IMG/VR virus record: IMGVR_UViG_3300045936_000227
Coordinates: 1-30,586 of that record
DNA from: a virus
Direction: 5' to 3' (one strand)
Length of the DNA: 30,586 nucleotides
Shown here: positions 13,907-21,415 of the stretch, in pieces
Numbering within the stretch: the stretch's first letter is position 1
Layout of the letters: the number at the start of each line of letters is the position of its first letter
Notes under the pieces: generated by a model
What the model was told of the DNA's origin: nothing
Databases searched by the model: none
What the model saw: the letters and a program-made list of their open reading frames with translations, nothing else
Translations under genes and position numbers: made by a program

Positions 13907-14598
13907 CACACCCCCAGGAGTTCGAAGACGCGCACGTTGGCCGCCCCCACCGTGATGACGCCGCCCGTGTTCCGCCCGCGGATATCGAGCGACGTGATGG
14001 TCGTGGCGACCGAGAACGGCGCGCCGCGGATCAGCCCCGTGCCGGCGCCCGCCGCGGACGCGATCAGCCACACCACCGATTGCGCGTAATTCGTCTGGCG
14101 CGGACCGATGAACAGCACCGACTGCCCGGAGTCGTTGGACGTCGAGGACGCGAGCACCGTGGCCTCCGCGACCATCGTGGTGCCGTTGGCGCGCACGTCC
14201 ATCAGCATCGAGTCGGCCGCCGCGTTGTTCTTCCGGAACGCGAACAGGATCAGCAGCGCCGACGTCGCGGGGACGTTCAGCGAGCTGATCGTCTTCAGCG
14301 TGCTGATCGCCGAGGACGTGCTCGTGGCCTCCGCGTCACTGACCGCGAGCAGGGTGCTCGACAGCGACACCCACGACGGCACGCTGCCGCCTCGCAGCAC
14401 CTGCGTGGCCAGGCCGGCGCCGAGCCGCGCGATCACGTTGGCGCCGGCGCCGTACAGCAGCTCGCCCGTGGCGATCGCGGACAGCCCGGTGCCGCCGGTC
14501 GTCACCGGGCGCACCTCCGTGTTGAGCGCCGAAAAATTGCCGTTGAACATTGCCGCGGTCGGCACCGTGCCGTCGACCAGTTGCGTCAGCGTCGCCAT
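13906..14598 (-). CDS. short tail fibre/structural protein
   Basis: 230 residues from the ATG at 14598 (MATLTQLVDGTVPTAAMFNG). Both ends share one base with neighbouring genes (TGATG). Residues about 33-68 carry the motif TTGGTGLSAIATGELLYGAG, followed by the pattern ARLGAGLATQVLRGGSVPSW. This matches a repeat common in phage tail fibres (GGTGL, GxLLYG, L..G..GQVL, PxW). The rest (about 85-230) is beta-rich and ends VGAANVRVFELLGV, compatible with a C-terminal knob. It is likely a trimeric fibre or collar component attached near the propeller-like hub encoded just upstream. Confidence 0.7.
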   Translation of the reverse strand: MATLTQLVDGTVPTAAMFNGNFSALNTEVRPVTTGGTGLSAIATGELLYGAGANVIARLGAGLATQVLRGGSVPSWVSLSSTLLAVSDAEATSTSSAISTLKTISSLNVPATSALLILFAFRKNNAAADSMLMDVRANGTTMVAEATVLASSTSNDSGQSVLFIGPRQTNYAQSVVWLIASAAGAGTGLIRGAPFSVATTITSLDIRGRNTGGVITVGAANVRVFELLGV

Positions 14599-16163
14599 CA
14601 GTCTCCTCGCCGGATGATCCGCCGATCGCGGTAATGCGCCTCGTACCCAAGGAACGTCCACGGCTCGCTCGCGCCCAGCCCTTCGAGCGTCAACCCGATC
14701 ACGTCGCCCAGCCCGCGCGTGTCAATCCGCAGGATCACGCGCGACTTCGCCCCCAGCGGATCTTCGCCGAGCACCCACGTCAGCCCGAGCAGGTGCGTCG
14801 TCGGGTCCACCAGCGAGGCCATGTACGTCTGCCCGCCGCTGGTGCCGAAGTCGAACTCCGTGGTCACCCGCAGCGTGGTGTTCGCCTCGGAGTCGAAGTA
14901 GAGATAGAGCCGGCGCAGCACCTTCTCGACGCCCGGCTCGCCCAGCGCGGTGATGTGCTTGAAGGTCGCCGTAATCGGGTTCGTGGAGTCGCGATGCGGA
15001 ATCCGCACGAACCCGTCGTAGCCGCCGATGTAGGGCTCCTGCACCCCGGTCGTCGCGTTCCGGACGAGCCACATGGAGGCGATGCCCCACTTCGTCGCGC
15101 CCGTCCGCGTCGGCCACACAGACCAACTCTTCGTCAACAGATGGAACACCAGCAGCAGGTCGTTCTGGCCGTCACCGTCGCTGTCGACGCCGAAGAACAG
15201 AATCCGGAAGTGCCGATCGCAGCACGCGACCGCGGTGTCGAAGGACGAGAAGGTGAGGGCCTCGTCCGTGCCGGGCAGGAAGTAGTGCTCGATCGGATCG
15301 CTGAGCAGCCGCGGCACGAGATCGCCGAACTCCGTCACCCCGGCGAGCGTGTAGATGCCCTCGGGCGCGACCCAGAACGCCTCGGTGCCCGCCGAGCACA
15401 CGCCGGACAGCGAGAGGCAGCCGATCGAGGACGATTGCGGGACGCGCGTCCACGTCGAGAACCCGCTGCCCTGGAGGCGATGCAGGCTGTACTCGCGGAA
15501 GAGGATCACCTCGCCGCTGGTGAGCGCCACCATGTCGGTCAGCGGCCCCGTGCTGTCCTTGGTGTCGACCAAGATGACCGCGGCGTCGTTCGCCGTCGTG
15601 TAGTCCTCGGGGTTGTCGATCGCGGAGATCGTCAGCCGCGACGGATTCGTGCGGTCGAACAGCAGGACGTGATTGCGGTGCACGAGCACCTTGCTGGCGG
15701 CGGTGGGCGGCGAGCCGCCCAGCAACGTCGTGCCGCCCGGCGTCCCATCCGTCTTCCGCGGGGCGTCGACCCCGTTGCAGCAGATGAGCAGGTCGTTGTA
15801 CTGGTCAAACGACCACCGAATCCCCGACCCCGTGGACAGCCCGGTCGCGAGGTTCGTCGTGGTGCCGTCCGCGTTGAGCCGCACGATCCGCCCATCGGTC
15901 GTGCCGCAGATCACACGGTTCACGCCCGTGCTCTGCCGCAGCTCGCGGCCGCCGGTGATCGCCACACCGCCGCCGAGCGTCGTGGTGTTCGCCGTCACGC
16001 TGTCGCGTCGCTTCGTCACCCCGCCCGAGGGCGTGAAGACCAGGTTGTCGGCCTGCGTCAGGAACGTGTTCGTCTTCGCATAGGCCAGGATCGTCGGGCT
16101 GGTGTGATTGTCCAGGCCCCCGCTGAAGTCGAACGCCCGGTAGCGCTTGAGCGCCTGCGCCAT
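14598..16163 (-). CDS. tail hub/nozzle beta-propeller protein (P22 gp10/T7 gp12-like)
   Basis: 521 residues from the ATG at 16163 (MAQALKRYRAFDFSGGLDNH), sharing one base with the upstream stop. The start pattern F.GGLdn..sp, then QADNLVFTPSGGVTKRRDS, is typical of tail tubular/nozzle proteins of short-tailed phages, which form the conduit below the adaptor. The body shows repeated beta-propeller blades (e.g. GTTDGRIVRLNADG, VLVHRNHVLLFDR, EAFWVAPEGIYTLAG, and a calcium-loop-like VDSDGDGQNDLLL). A longer start at 16628 is rejected, as its first 155 residues are out-of-frame. Its position two genes after the adaptor supports the assignment. Exact subfamily cannot be fixed without a search. Confidence 0.7.
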   Translation of the reverse strand: MAQALKRYRAFDFSGGLDNHTSPTILAYAKTNTFLTQADNLVFTPSGGVTKRRDSVTANTTTLGGGVAITGGRELRQSTGVNRVICGTTDGRIVRLNADGTTTNLATGLSTGSGIRWSFDQYNDLLICCNGVDAPRKTDGTPGGTTLLGGSPPTAASKVLVHRNHVLLFDRTNPSRLTISAIDNPEDYTTANDAAVILVDTKDSTGPLTDMVALTSGEVILFREYSLHRLQGSGFSTWTRVPQSSSIGCLSLSGVCSAGTEAFWVAPEGIYTLAGVTEFGDLVPRLLSDPIEHYFLPGTDEALTFSSFDTAVACCDRHFRILFFGVDSDGDGQNDLLLVFHLLTKSWSVWPTRTGATKWGIASMWLVRNATTGVQEPYIGGYDGFVRIPHRDSTNPITATFKHITALGEPGVEKVLRRLYLYFDSEANTTLRVTTEFDFGTSGGQTYMASLVDPTTHLLGLTWVLGEDPLGAKSRVILRIDTRGLGDVIGLTLEGLGASEPWTFLGYEAHYRDRRIIRRGD

Positions 16164-16618
16164 CAGACCGCCACCACGCGCAGGAAGAAGAGCGTCACGC
16201 GCACGCGGCCGGCCGCACTCGCGGGCACCGCGTTGGGCGTGAGCCGCAGGCTCGTGGCCGCCGCGTACAGACTCGGCGTCGTGGTCCCCATGCTGACCGA
16301 GCTGGTGACGCCGATCGCCGTCGAGATCCCGGTGCCGTACCGCGTGGTGGCGCCGGAGACGCCCACATCGAACGTGGCGGCGGTCGGAATCGCCACCGAC
16401 ACGCGCACGGCGGTCCCGAGCCCCATCGAGGCCGCCGGGAACTTGATCCCCGTGTCGGTGAAGGCGGCGGCGGCGATCGTCGTCACCTCGGTCAGCGACT
16501 CGATCCGGACGTCGATCCCGGTCTCGGCGACCCAGCGCATGGAGCCGGCGATCGACCAGAGCCGCGAGGCGGCGGAGAGGAGGGTGCTGTTGAGCATCTC
16601 GGCGCTCAGGCCCGGCAT
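16163..16618 (-). CDS. small beta-rich virion protein
   Basis: 151 residues from the ATG at 16618 (MPGLSAEMLNSTLLSAASRL), which shares its A with the TAA of the upstream adaptor gene (TAATG). After a short helix, the protein is a run of beta strands rich in Thr, Ala, Val and Gly (e.g. FPAASMGLGTAVRVSVAIPT and TPNAVPASAAGRVRVTLFFL). It reads like a single beta-sandwich or jelly-roll domain used as a fibre knob or decoration in phage tails. Sitting between adaptor and hub, it probably attaches to the tail. Confidence 0.6.
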   Translation of the reverse strand: MPGLSAEMLNSTLLSAASRLWSIAGSMRWVAETGIDVRIESLTEVTTIAAAAFTDTGIKFPAASMGLGTAVRVSVAIPTAATFDVGVSGATTRYGTGISTAIGVTSSVSMGTTTPSLYAAATSLRLTPNAVPASAAGRVRVTLFFLRVVAV

Positions 16619-17400
16619 TACCAGCCACTCAGGTACGGCACGACGTACTCCGGGTCCATCGTCTGCCGGCGGTGACTGCCCATGAAGTTCGCGACGATCG
16701 TCGAGCCCTTCTGCTCCCACACCGCGCTCGTCTCGTCGCGGTCCATCACCTGGAGGTGCGCGACCGCGTAGTGCTCGACGGCCATGTACAGCGGGTGCGG
16801 CATTTCGAGCTGGTCCTCGTCGGCGCTCAGATCCGCGAGGATCGGCACGTACCAGAGCCGCAGATCGAGGGTCATGTCGAGGGGCGGCGAGATCAGCAGG
16901 GTGCGCTCGGCCACCAGGTCGAAGGCGATGGTGTTCGGCGCCTGGTGCTCCGTGGACGACCGCAGCCCGCGCATGGCGTCCGAGTTCAGATCGCGGTGCA
17001 CGAACCGCACCCACTCGTAGCCCGACGTCACGACCTCGATCAGCTTCACCTCGGTGACGTCGAAGGGGAGCTCGTACTCGGTGGTCCCCGCCACGAGGCG
17101 GAAATTGGTCGCGGCGTAGGCCACGCCGAGGATCGAGAGCGTGCCATCGGTGCTGCGCGGCGAGGACAGCAGGTAGTCGTCCTTCAGCCGCTTGACGTCC
17201 ATCCACACGCGATCCTTCGCGCGGTTGATGGCCTCGATCATCTGGCTGTCGCTCCAGAACGCCGCGATCGGCTCATCGAGCGAATTCCTGACCGCCGTCT
17301 TCAGCGACGCGAGCGTCTTGCGCTGCGGATTGGTCGCGGTGGTGGGGCTCGGGGCTCCGGACCGGATGAATCCGCGCGTGACGACATGCTTGATCGGCAT
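16618..17400 (-). CDS. head-tail adaptor protein (phage adaptor, DUF6682-like)
   Basis: 260 residues. The N-terminus has the short motif HVVTRGFIRSG. Then comes the adaptor pattern: helix LKTAVRNSLDEP, FWSDSQMIEAINRAKDRVWM (about 48-67), a beta region with TTEYELPFDVTEVKLIEV (about 105-122), later the block LLISPPLDMTLDLRLWYVPI, and a helical C-terminal part (PHPLYMAVEHYAVAHLQVMD). This order is typical of the ring proteins that sit under the portal of short-tailed phages (P22 gp4/T7 gp11 type; often annotated phage adaptor). Adjacent upstream and downstream genes are tail components, and the stop overlaps the next ATG. Subfamily is from recall, not search. Confidence 0.7.
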   Translation of the reverse strand: MPIKHVVTRGFIRSGAPSPTTATNPQRKTLASLKTAVRNSLDEPIAAFWSDSQMIEAINRAKDRVWMDVKRLKDDYLLSSPRSTDGTLSILGVAYAATNFRLVAGTTEYELPFDVTEVKLIEVVTSGYEWVRFVHRDLNSDAMRGLRSSTEHQAPNTIAFDLVAERTLLISPPLDMTLDLRLWYVPILADLSADEDQLEMPHPLYMAVEHYAVAHLQVMDRDETSAVWEQKGSTIVANFMGSHRRQTMDPEYVVPYLSGW

Positions 17401-18471
17401 CTACGTCACCCTCGTGCGGCTGGTCGGTTCGCTGGTGTCATCCAGCAGATAGGTTTCCGCCGCCGTGCTCTTGTCGAGCTTCTTGGTCGTCCACGTGCCG
17501 GCGACGACCTCGAACTCGCAGAGGTTCTGCATGATCCTGTAGAGCGCCTGCGGGATGGTGGGGAGCACCCCGTCTGCCGCATAGGACTCGGCCATCGCCG
17601 TCGTAAAGAAGCCCGAGACGATCTCCGCGACCGCATCGGCGGCGAGCTGCGAGGCGCCGACCGCGTTCGGCCCGAGCGCGGTGACGCTGCCGACGCTGCC
17701 CACGACGTTGCCGCCGACGTTCCCGAGCACGCTGCCGACACTCCCGACGACGTTCCCGCCGACGTTGCCGGTCACGCTGCCCACGGCGCCGGCGACACTG
17801 CCGACGCTCCCGACCACGTTGCCGCCGACGTTCCCGGTGACGCTCCCGACGGCGCCGGTCACGCTGGCCACACTCCCGTTCACGTTGCCGGTCACCGTGC
17901 CGACGCTGCCGACGACGCCGAGGCTGCTGTTGGGGCTCGCGTAGCCGGTGCCGTCGAACCACGCCTCGGCGTTGTCGGCCGCCGCGGTGTCACCGCTGAT
18001 CTGGGCCAGGTTCGCGTCTTGCTTGATCGTGCCGCCCGCGTAGCCGGTGCCGTCGAAGAATCTCTCGAGGTTCGTGCTCGCGGTGCCGCCGTCGATTAGC
18101 ATGTCGTTGAGCGCGGCGCGCCGGAAGCCGATCACCGGCCCGCGCCACGGCAGCACGCCGGTCACCAGGCCCGAGAACCACCCGTACCCCTCGGTGTCGT
18201 TGTTGATGCTCGCGCCGGCCGAGGCGGGAATCTCGATCGTGTAGAGACCGTCGCCGAGGTGCGTCCAGTCGTAGCTTCCGCCCGACGTCGGCGTCACCGC
18301 GGTCTGCGTCACCACGCCCGCGCTGGTCACGAAGTTCCAGACGAGATCCATGCCGGCGGCGTTGAACGCGATCGCCGTCTCGCGCGTCTTGAAGTCGGTG
18401 TCGTCGAGCAGCGCGAGCAAGTTGACCGGCACCACCACCGCGGCGTCCACGTCGACCCACAGGTCAGGCAC
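17401..18471 (-). CDS. virion protein with GNV/GSV repeat array (tail/fibre type)
   Basis: 356 residues from a GTG at 18471, with TAGGAG five bases upstream; that motif also carries the stop of the previous gene. A start at 18582 is rejected as out-of-frame. Residues 1-130 form a beta-rich domain (LLDDTDFKTRETAIAFNAAG and GDGLYTIEIPASAGASINND) that I recall from many environmental phage structural proteins. FDGTGYA occurs twice (about 139-145 and 172-178). Residues 186-263 are an array of V-spaced G/S/N repeats, and the C-terminal 85 residues are helical. It likely forms an elongated oligomeric fibre or whisker. Function is inferred from repeats and context. Confidence 0.65.
   Translation of the reverse strand: MPDLWVDVDAAVVVPVNLLALLDDTDFKTRETAIAFNAAGMDLVWNFVTSAGVVTQTAVTPTSGGSYDWTHLGDGLYTIEIPASAGASINNDTEGYGWFSGLVTGVLPWRGPVIGFRRAALNDMLIDGGTASTNLERFFDGTGYAGGTIKQDANLAQISGDTAAADNAEAWFDGTGYASPNSSLGVVGSVGTVTGNVNGSVASVTGAVGSVTGNVGGNVVGSVGSVAGAVGSVTGNVGGNVVGSVGSVLGNVGGNVVGSVGSVTALGPNAVGASQLAADAVAEIVSGFFTTAMAESYAADGVLPTIPQALYRIMQNLCEFEVVAGTWTTKKLDKSTAAETYLLDDTSEPTSRTRVT
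17683..17916 (-). repeat. G/N/S-V repeat array encoding fibre shaft
   Basis: Codons 186-263 of the 356-residue virion gene. Valines recur every 3 or 4 residues, separated by G, S, N and T. A longer unit of about 22 residues (VGSVTGNVGGNVVGSVGSV plus two or three more) is present almost identically twice and partially a third time. The DNA copies are close enough to recombine, so unit number may vary between related phages. Confidence 0.8.
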
Positions 18472-18479
18472 GGCGGCTC

Positions 18480-19166
18480 CTATTGCTGGGCATAGGCGTA
18501 CCAGGGTTGCGTGCCGCCGCCGCCCGCAGCCACCGCGTTGAACCCCGCCATCGCGATGGCGCAATTGCGCGCGGTGGCCCACGTGTAGCCCATCGTCACA
18601 CTCGCGGCGCCGCCCTCGGTGGAGGTGGCCCCGAAGACGTTGTTCGACGCGGTGGCGTTGGTCGTCACGTCGTTCGTGTCGTTGGCCTGGCCCGCGTTCG
18701 CGGTGGGGGCCTCCGTCGAGTCGCGCTTGCTGAGGAACGCCACGTAGAGCTTGTCCACCGACGCCGCGGCGTCGGTGACGGAGAGCGCCGCGGCATTCAC
18801 CCCGCCGTTGTTCGAGACGGTGGCCGTCCCAAGCGCGTCGGCCGGGTCGACGCCGGTGGCGGAGCAGGCCATCCCGACCATCTGGGAGGCCACGGACAGC
18901 GTGATGACCACATCGTTGGCCCCCGACGCGGGCGCGTTGAATTCCCAGAGGTCGATGAGCGCCTGCGTGTTCCTGGCGCTCCCGATCGACGTGCCGCCGA
19001 CGCCGTTGTACGTCACGCTGGAGACGACGGCCGTGGTCGACCGCGCGGCGACCCCCACCGCGAGGCCGAGATTCGCCCCGGTGTTCGTCTTCGAGAACGT
19101 CAGCGACAGGAGCGCCGTCGCGCCCGCGTCGACGACGACGTTATCGTCGAAGACTGGCGCGGCCAT
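18480..19166 (-). CDS. beta-sandwich virion protein
   Basis: 228 residues beginning MAAPVFDDNVVVDAGATALL. It is almost entirely beta-strand sequence rich in Ala, Thr, Val, Ser and Gly. The pattern LGLAVGVAARSTTAVVSSVT, continuing into a YNGVGGT turn and then LIDLWEFNAPASGANDVVIT, is one I recall from immunoglobulin-like surface domains of phage and bacterial proteins. The C-terminus ends GGGGTQPWYAYAQQ. It starts 26 bases inside the previous small gene. Probably a decoration or fibre component on the virion surface; no enzymatic motif. Confidence 0.6.
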   Translation of the reverse strand: MAAPVFDDNVVVDAGATALLSLTFSKTNTGANLGLAVGVAARSTTAVVSSVTYNGVGGTSIGSARNTQALIDLWEFNAPASGANDVVITLSVASQMVGMACSATGVDPADALGTATVSNNGGVNAAALSVTDAAASVDKLYVAFLSKRDSTEAPTANAGQANDTNDVTTNATASNNVFGATSTEGGAASVTMGYTWATARNCAIAMAGFNAVAAGGGGTQPWYAYAQQ

Positions 19167-19338
19167 CCTCTGCCTCTCGGCACAGCGTGACCCAACGCTG
19201 GGCCGCCCACGCCTCGGGCGGCAGCCACGCCGGGCGGCCCTGGCGGTACTCGGCCTCGGTCAGCTCGACGGCCCGGGAGAAATCGAGGATGCCCGTCGCA
19301 GGATCCCGAGGGACCGCCTCGTACACAACGTCGCGCAT
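19141..19338 (-). CDS. small hypothetical protein (65 aa)
   Basis: 65 residues from the ATG at 19338 (MRDVVYEAVPRDPATGILDF), sharing one base with the upstream stop (TGATG). The longer reading from 19956 is an out-of-frame shadow of the previous gene. The sequence is polar and acidic, with a Trp-containing middle (WLPPEAWAAQRWVTL) and no membrane segment. It ends inside the next gene. No family is recognised. It sits among virion genes and is likely expressed with them. Confidence 0.55.
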   Translation of the reverse strand: MRDVVYEAVPRDPATGILDFSRAVELTEAEYRQGRPAWLPPEAWAAQRWVTLCREAEDGRASLRR

Positions 19339-19970
19339 CAGCGGCCTCGCCACCTCTCGCCTTGCACTCGCCCAAAGTCCCGCCGCGACGGCGTCGGGGG
19401 AATCCTGGCACTCGGCGGCGGCCCGAGCGACGCGCCCGGCGGGATGTGGCCGCCGGTCGGGATCGGCGGTCCCGGAACCGCGCCGGGCAGCATCGGATTG
19501 CTCTGGAGGCTCATCAGGGCCCGCTCGGCGTCGGCCATGTTGAAATTGCCGTGGAACGGCGGGCCGGAGAACCGCGTGCTCAGCGCCTCCATTTCTTCCG
19601 GCGTGGCCTTCAGCCCCCGCTTGGCGAAGTGCGAGAGGATCGCGTCGCGCGCCTCGGCCTCCCGCCGCACCAGCTCCTGGTCGGCCAGCACGCGCTGGCC
19701 GCGGCTCATCACCGGCGAGCCCCGCACCGGCACGTTCGGGTCGATCGGCGGTGCTGCCTGCGAGGCCGACAGGCGCATGGGCGCGGCCAGGCCCACCAGC
19801 GACGCGAGGCCGGACAGCCAGTCCTGCGCTCCCGCCTGCGGACGCTCGGCCGTCATGCCTTGCGCGTAGCGATCGAGCATCGTCCACGGATCCTGGTTCA
19901 CCTCGGCGTCTTGCGGCGCCTGTCCGGGGTCCATCAGCAGCCGCGACAGGCCCCACGGCACGCTAGGCAT
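19338..19970 (-). CDS. hypothetical virion-region protein (210 aa)
   Basis: 210 residues beginning MPSVPWGLSRLLMDPGQAPQ. The centre (about 85-150) is a charged helical stretch (LADQELVRREAEARDAILSH, then KRGLKATPEEMEALSTRF). The C-terminal 60 residues are Pro/Gly-rich linker with a basic end (GRVQGERWRGR). The start lies eight bases inside the previous gene's end. No known domain is recognised. Placement between capsid and tail-fibre genes suggests a structural or assembly role. Confidence 0.55.
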   Translation of the reverse strand: MPSVPWGLSRLLMDPGQAPQDAEVNQDPWTMLDRYAQGMTAERPQAGAQDWLSGLASLVGLAAPMRLSASQAAPPIDPNVPVRGSPVMSRGQRVLADQELVRREAEARDAILSHFAKRGLKATPEEMEALSTRFSGPPFHGNFNMADAERALMSLQSNPMLPGAVPGPPIPTGGHIPPGASLGPPPSARIPPTPSRRDFGRVQGERWRGR

Positions 19971-20478
19971 CGTGATGCCTCCGATCGCGGACCACGTAGC
20001 CCTCGCGCTGGATCACGTCGTCCTTGGGCGGCGCCGGGTCGCCGGGGACCTGGATCTTCCGGCCCTCGCGCCACGCCAGGGAATCGTGGAAGTCGTAGGC
20101 GGCGGCTTCCGCCCACGTCGACACGTCACGGTCCTTGCCCTGCTCCCACGCCTCGTCGGCGGCATCGAGCTTGGCCGCGTAGCGCTCGAACCCGCCGTGC
20201 CGGTAGGTGTCGCAGTCCGCGAGGACCTCGAACACGGGCGCGCCGAGGAGCGACGGGTGGACGAAGAGCACGTTGACGTACCCCTCGCGCCACCCGTCCC
20301 AGAGATCCTTCTGCTTGCTGTGCTTACTCCACGCCGCCGGCCGCTCGCTGACGTACTGCGGGTGCTGCTCGCGCATCTTCCGCTCGATGATCCACATCTG
20401 CGTGAACCGACCCCAGCGCACCCGCAGCAGGGGGTCGTAGGCGCGCAGGTCCTTGACGAACCCGGACGGCGGCGTCAC
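19963..20478 (-). CDS. hypothetical virion-region protein (171 aa)
   Basis: 171 residues from a GTG at 20478, three bases after the stop of the previous gene. It is rich in aromatic and charged residues (RWGRFTQMWIIERKMREQHP, then SKHSKQKDLWDGWREGYVNV) and predicted helical. The pattern LDAADEAWEQGKDRDVSTWA is followed by AAYDFHDSLAWREGRKIQVP. Similar small proteins occur near capsid genes in environmental phages, but I cannot name a family. No membrane segment or catalytic motif. Likely a head-completion or assembly protein by position only. Confidence 0.55.
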   Translation of the reverse strand: MTPPSGFVKDLRAYDPLLRVRWGRFTQMWIIERKMREQHPQYVSERPAAWSKHSKQKDLWDGWREGYVNVLFVHPSLLGAPVFEVLADCDTYRHGGFERYAAKLDAADEAWEQGKDRDVSTWAEAAAYDFHDSLAWREGRKIQVPGDPAPPKDDVIQREGYVVRDRRHHDA

Positions 20479-20481
20479 CGC

Positions 20482-20952
20482 TCACTTGTTCGCCAGGACG
20501 GTCACCACTGGCGTATCGGCGCCGGCCACGCCGGTCGCCCCGCCCGCGGTCGTGGTGGCGCCGAACGTGAGCGCGGTCGAGAAGATCGTGTCGTCGTTGC
20601 CCGGCAGGAACAGGAGCGTCACGCTCTTGGCCGCCGGCACCTTGAACGCGATATCCGCGCGCGTGGTGCCGAGGGTCACGCCGCCCGAGGCGACGTTGAA
20701 CACCTGGACGAACGCCGGATTGGACGCGCCGGTCGGCGACGCCGCGTGAATGGCGTACACGCGCACAGGCCCGGTGCCCCACGGGGTGGACGACACCACC
20801 GCCGAGGGCGAGATCACGGTCAGGGTCAGGGCGTCGGAGAGCTCTTCCAGGTCGCCCGCCCAGCGCTTCATGATCTCCAGCCCGCGCTGCAGGCCATCGC
20901 GCTCGTACTGCGCCTTACAAGCCAGCTGGTACAGCGTCGCGGTGTTGGACAT
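20482..20952 (-). CDS. beta-rich head or decoration protein candidate
   Basis: 156 residues beginning MSNTATLYQLACKAQYERDG, with a strong AGGGAGG ribosome binding site. The first 45 residues are helical (LQRGLEIMKRWAGDLEELSD). The rest is a beta-type domain (VISPSAVVSSTPW, VRVYAIHAASPTGASNPAFV, FKVPAAKSVTLLFLPGND). It is the second gene after the capsid gene and has its own good ribosome binding site, suggesting high expression, as for a head decoration or completion protein. The function is inferred. Confidence 0.55.
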   Translation of the reverse strand: MSNTATLYQLACKAQYERDGLQRGLEIMKRWAGDLEELSDALTLTVISPSAVVSSTPWGTGPVRVYAIHAASPTGASNPAFVQVFNVASGGVTLGTTRADIAFKVPAAKSVTLLFLPGNDDTIFSTALTFGATTTAGGATGVAGADTPVVTVLANK

Positions 20953-20962
20953 GGCGGCCTCC

Positions 20963-21406
20963 CTAGTGGTCGCGAATCAGGGTGCGGCTCGGCATCCCCT
21001 GATTGAAAAAGTCGGCGCGCACGGCGCCCACGGGAATGACCTGGGCCTGGCTCCGCATCGGATCGGCCGAGTCGACGTCCCACCCCTCGATCCGGCCGGT
21101 CTCGACCTGGACGGGGCTCGCATCGAGGATGAACTCGCCGCCGCACTCGATCACGAGCTCCGGCGGCGGGTTGATGGCGGCGAGCCGACACACAAAGCCC
21201 TCGTTGGTGTGCGCGTGCGCGTGGCCCTTCGTCAGGAGGTGCCGGGCCACCACGTAGGGCAGCGTCATCTCCTGGCGCTCGGGCGACCACTTGAACGGTT
21301 GCCCGTTGAACAGCACTTCGAGGGGCGGGGTGCCCTGCGCGCGGTCGCGCAGGGTCACCACCCGGTAGTCGATCGGCGGCGCGGACTGTTCGTCGTCGAG
21401 GAGCAT
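20963..21406 (-). CDS. hypothetical protein following the capsid gene (147 aa)
   Basis: 147 residues beginning MLLDDEQSAPPIDYRVVTLR. The ribosome binding site AGGAGG lies five bases before the ATG and includes the capsid gene's stop. The sequence is a mix of strands and short helices (LEVLFNGQPFKWSPERQEMT, VVARHLLTKGHAHAHT, ELVIECGGEFILDASPVQVE). No membrane segment. Families of this size directly after the capsid gene include stabilisation and head-closure proteins, but nothing diagnostic is visible. Strong ribosome binding site suggests abundant product. Confidence 0.6.
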   Translation of the reverse strand: MLLDDEQSAPPIDYRVVTLRDRAQGTPPLEVLFNGQPFKWSPERQEMTLPYVVARHLLTKGHAHAHTNEGFVCRLAAINPPPELVIECGGEFILDASPVQVETGRIEGWDVDSADPMRSQAQVIPVGAVRADFFNQGMPSRTLIRDH

Positions 21407-21415
21407 GGCCGCCTC

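Noticed and set aside
13907-14071. Extended N-terminus for the 928-residue fibre-like protein.
   Set aside because: The added residues are Arg/His/Gly-rich out-of-frame sequence of the neighbouring fibre gene; the ATG at 13906 gives the usual one-base overlap.
11648-14089. Plus-strand open frame of 813 residues opposite the fibre-like gene.
   Set aside because: Arg/His/Pro-rich antisense shadow; the opposite strand has coherent domains and overlapping gene junctions.
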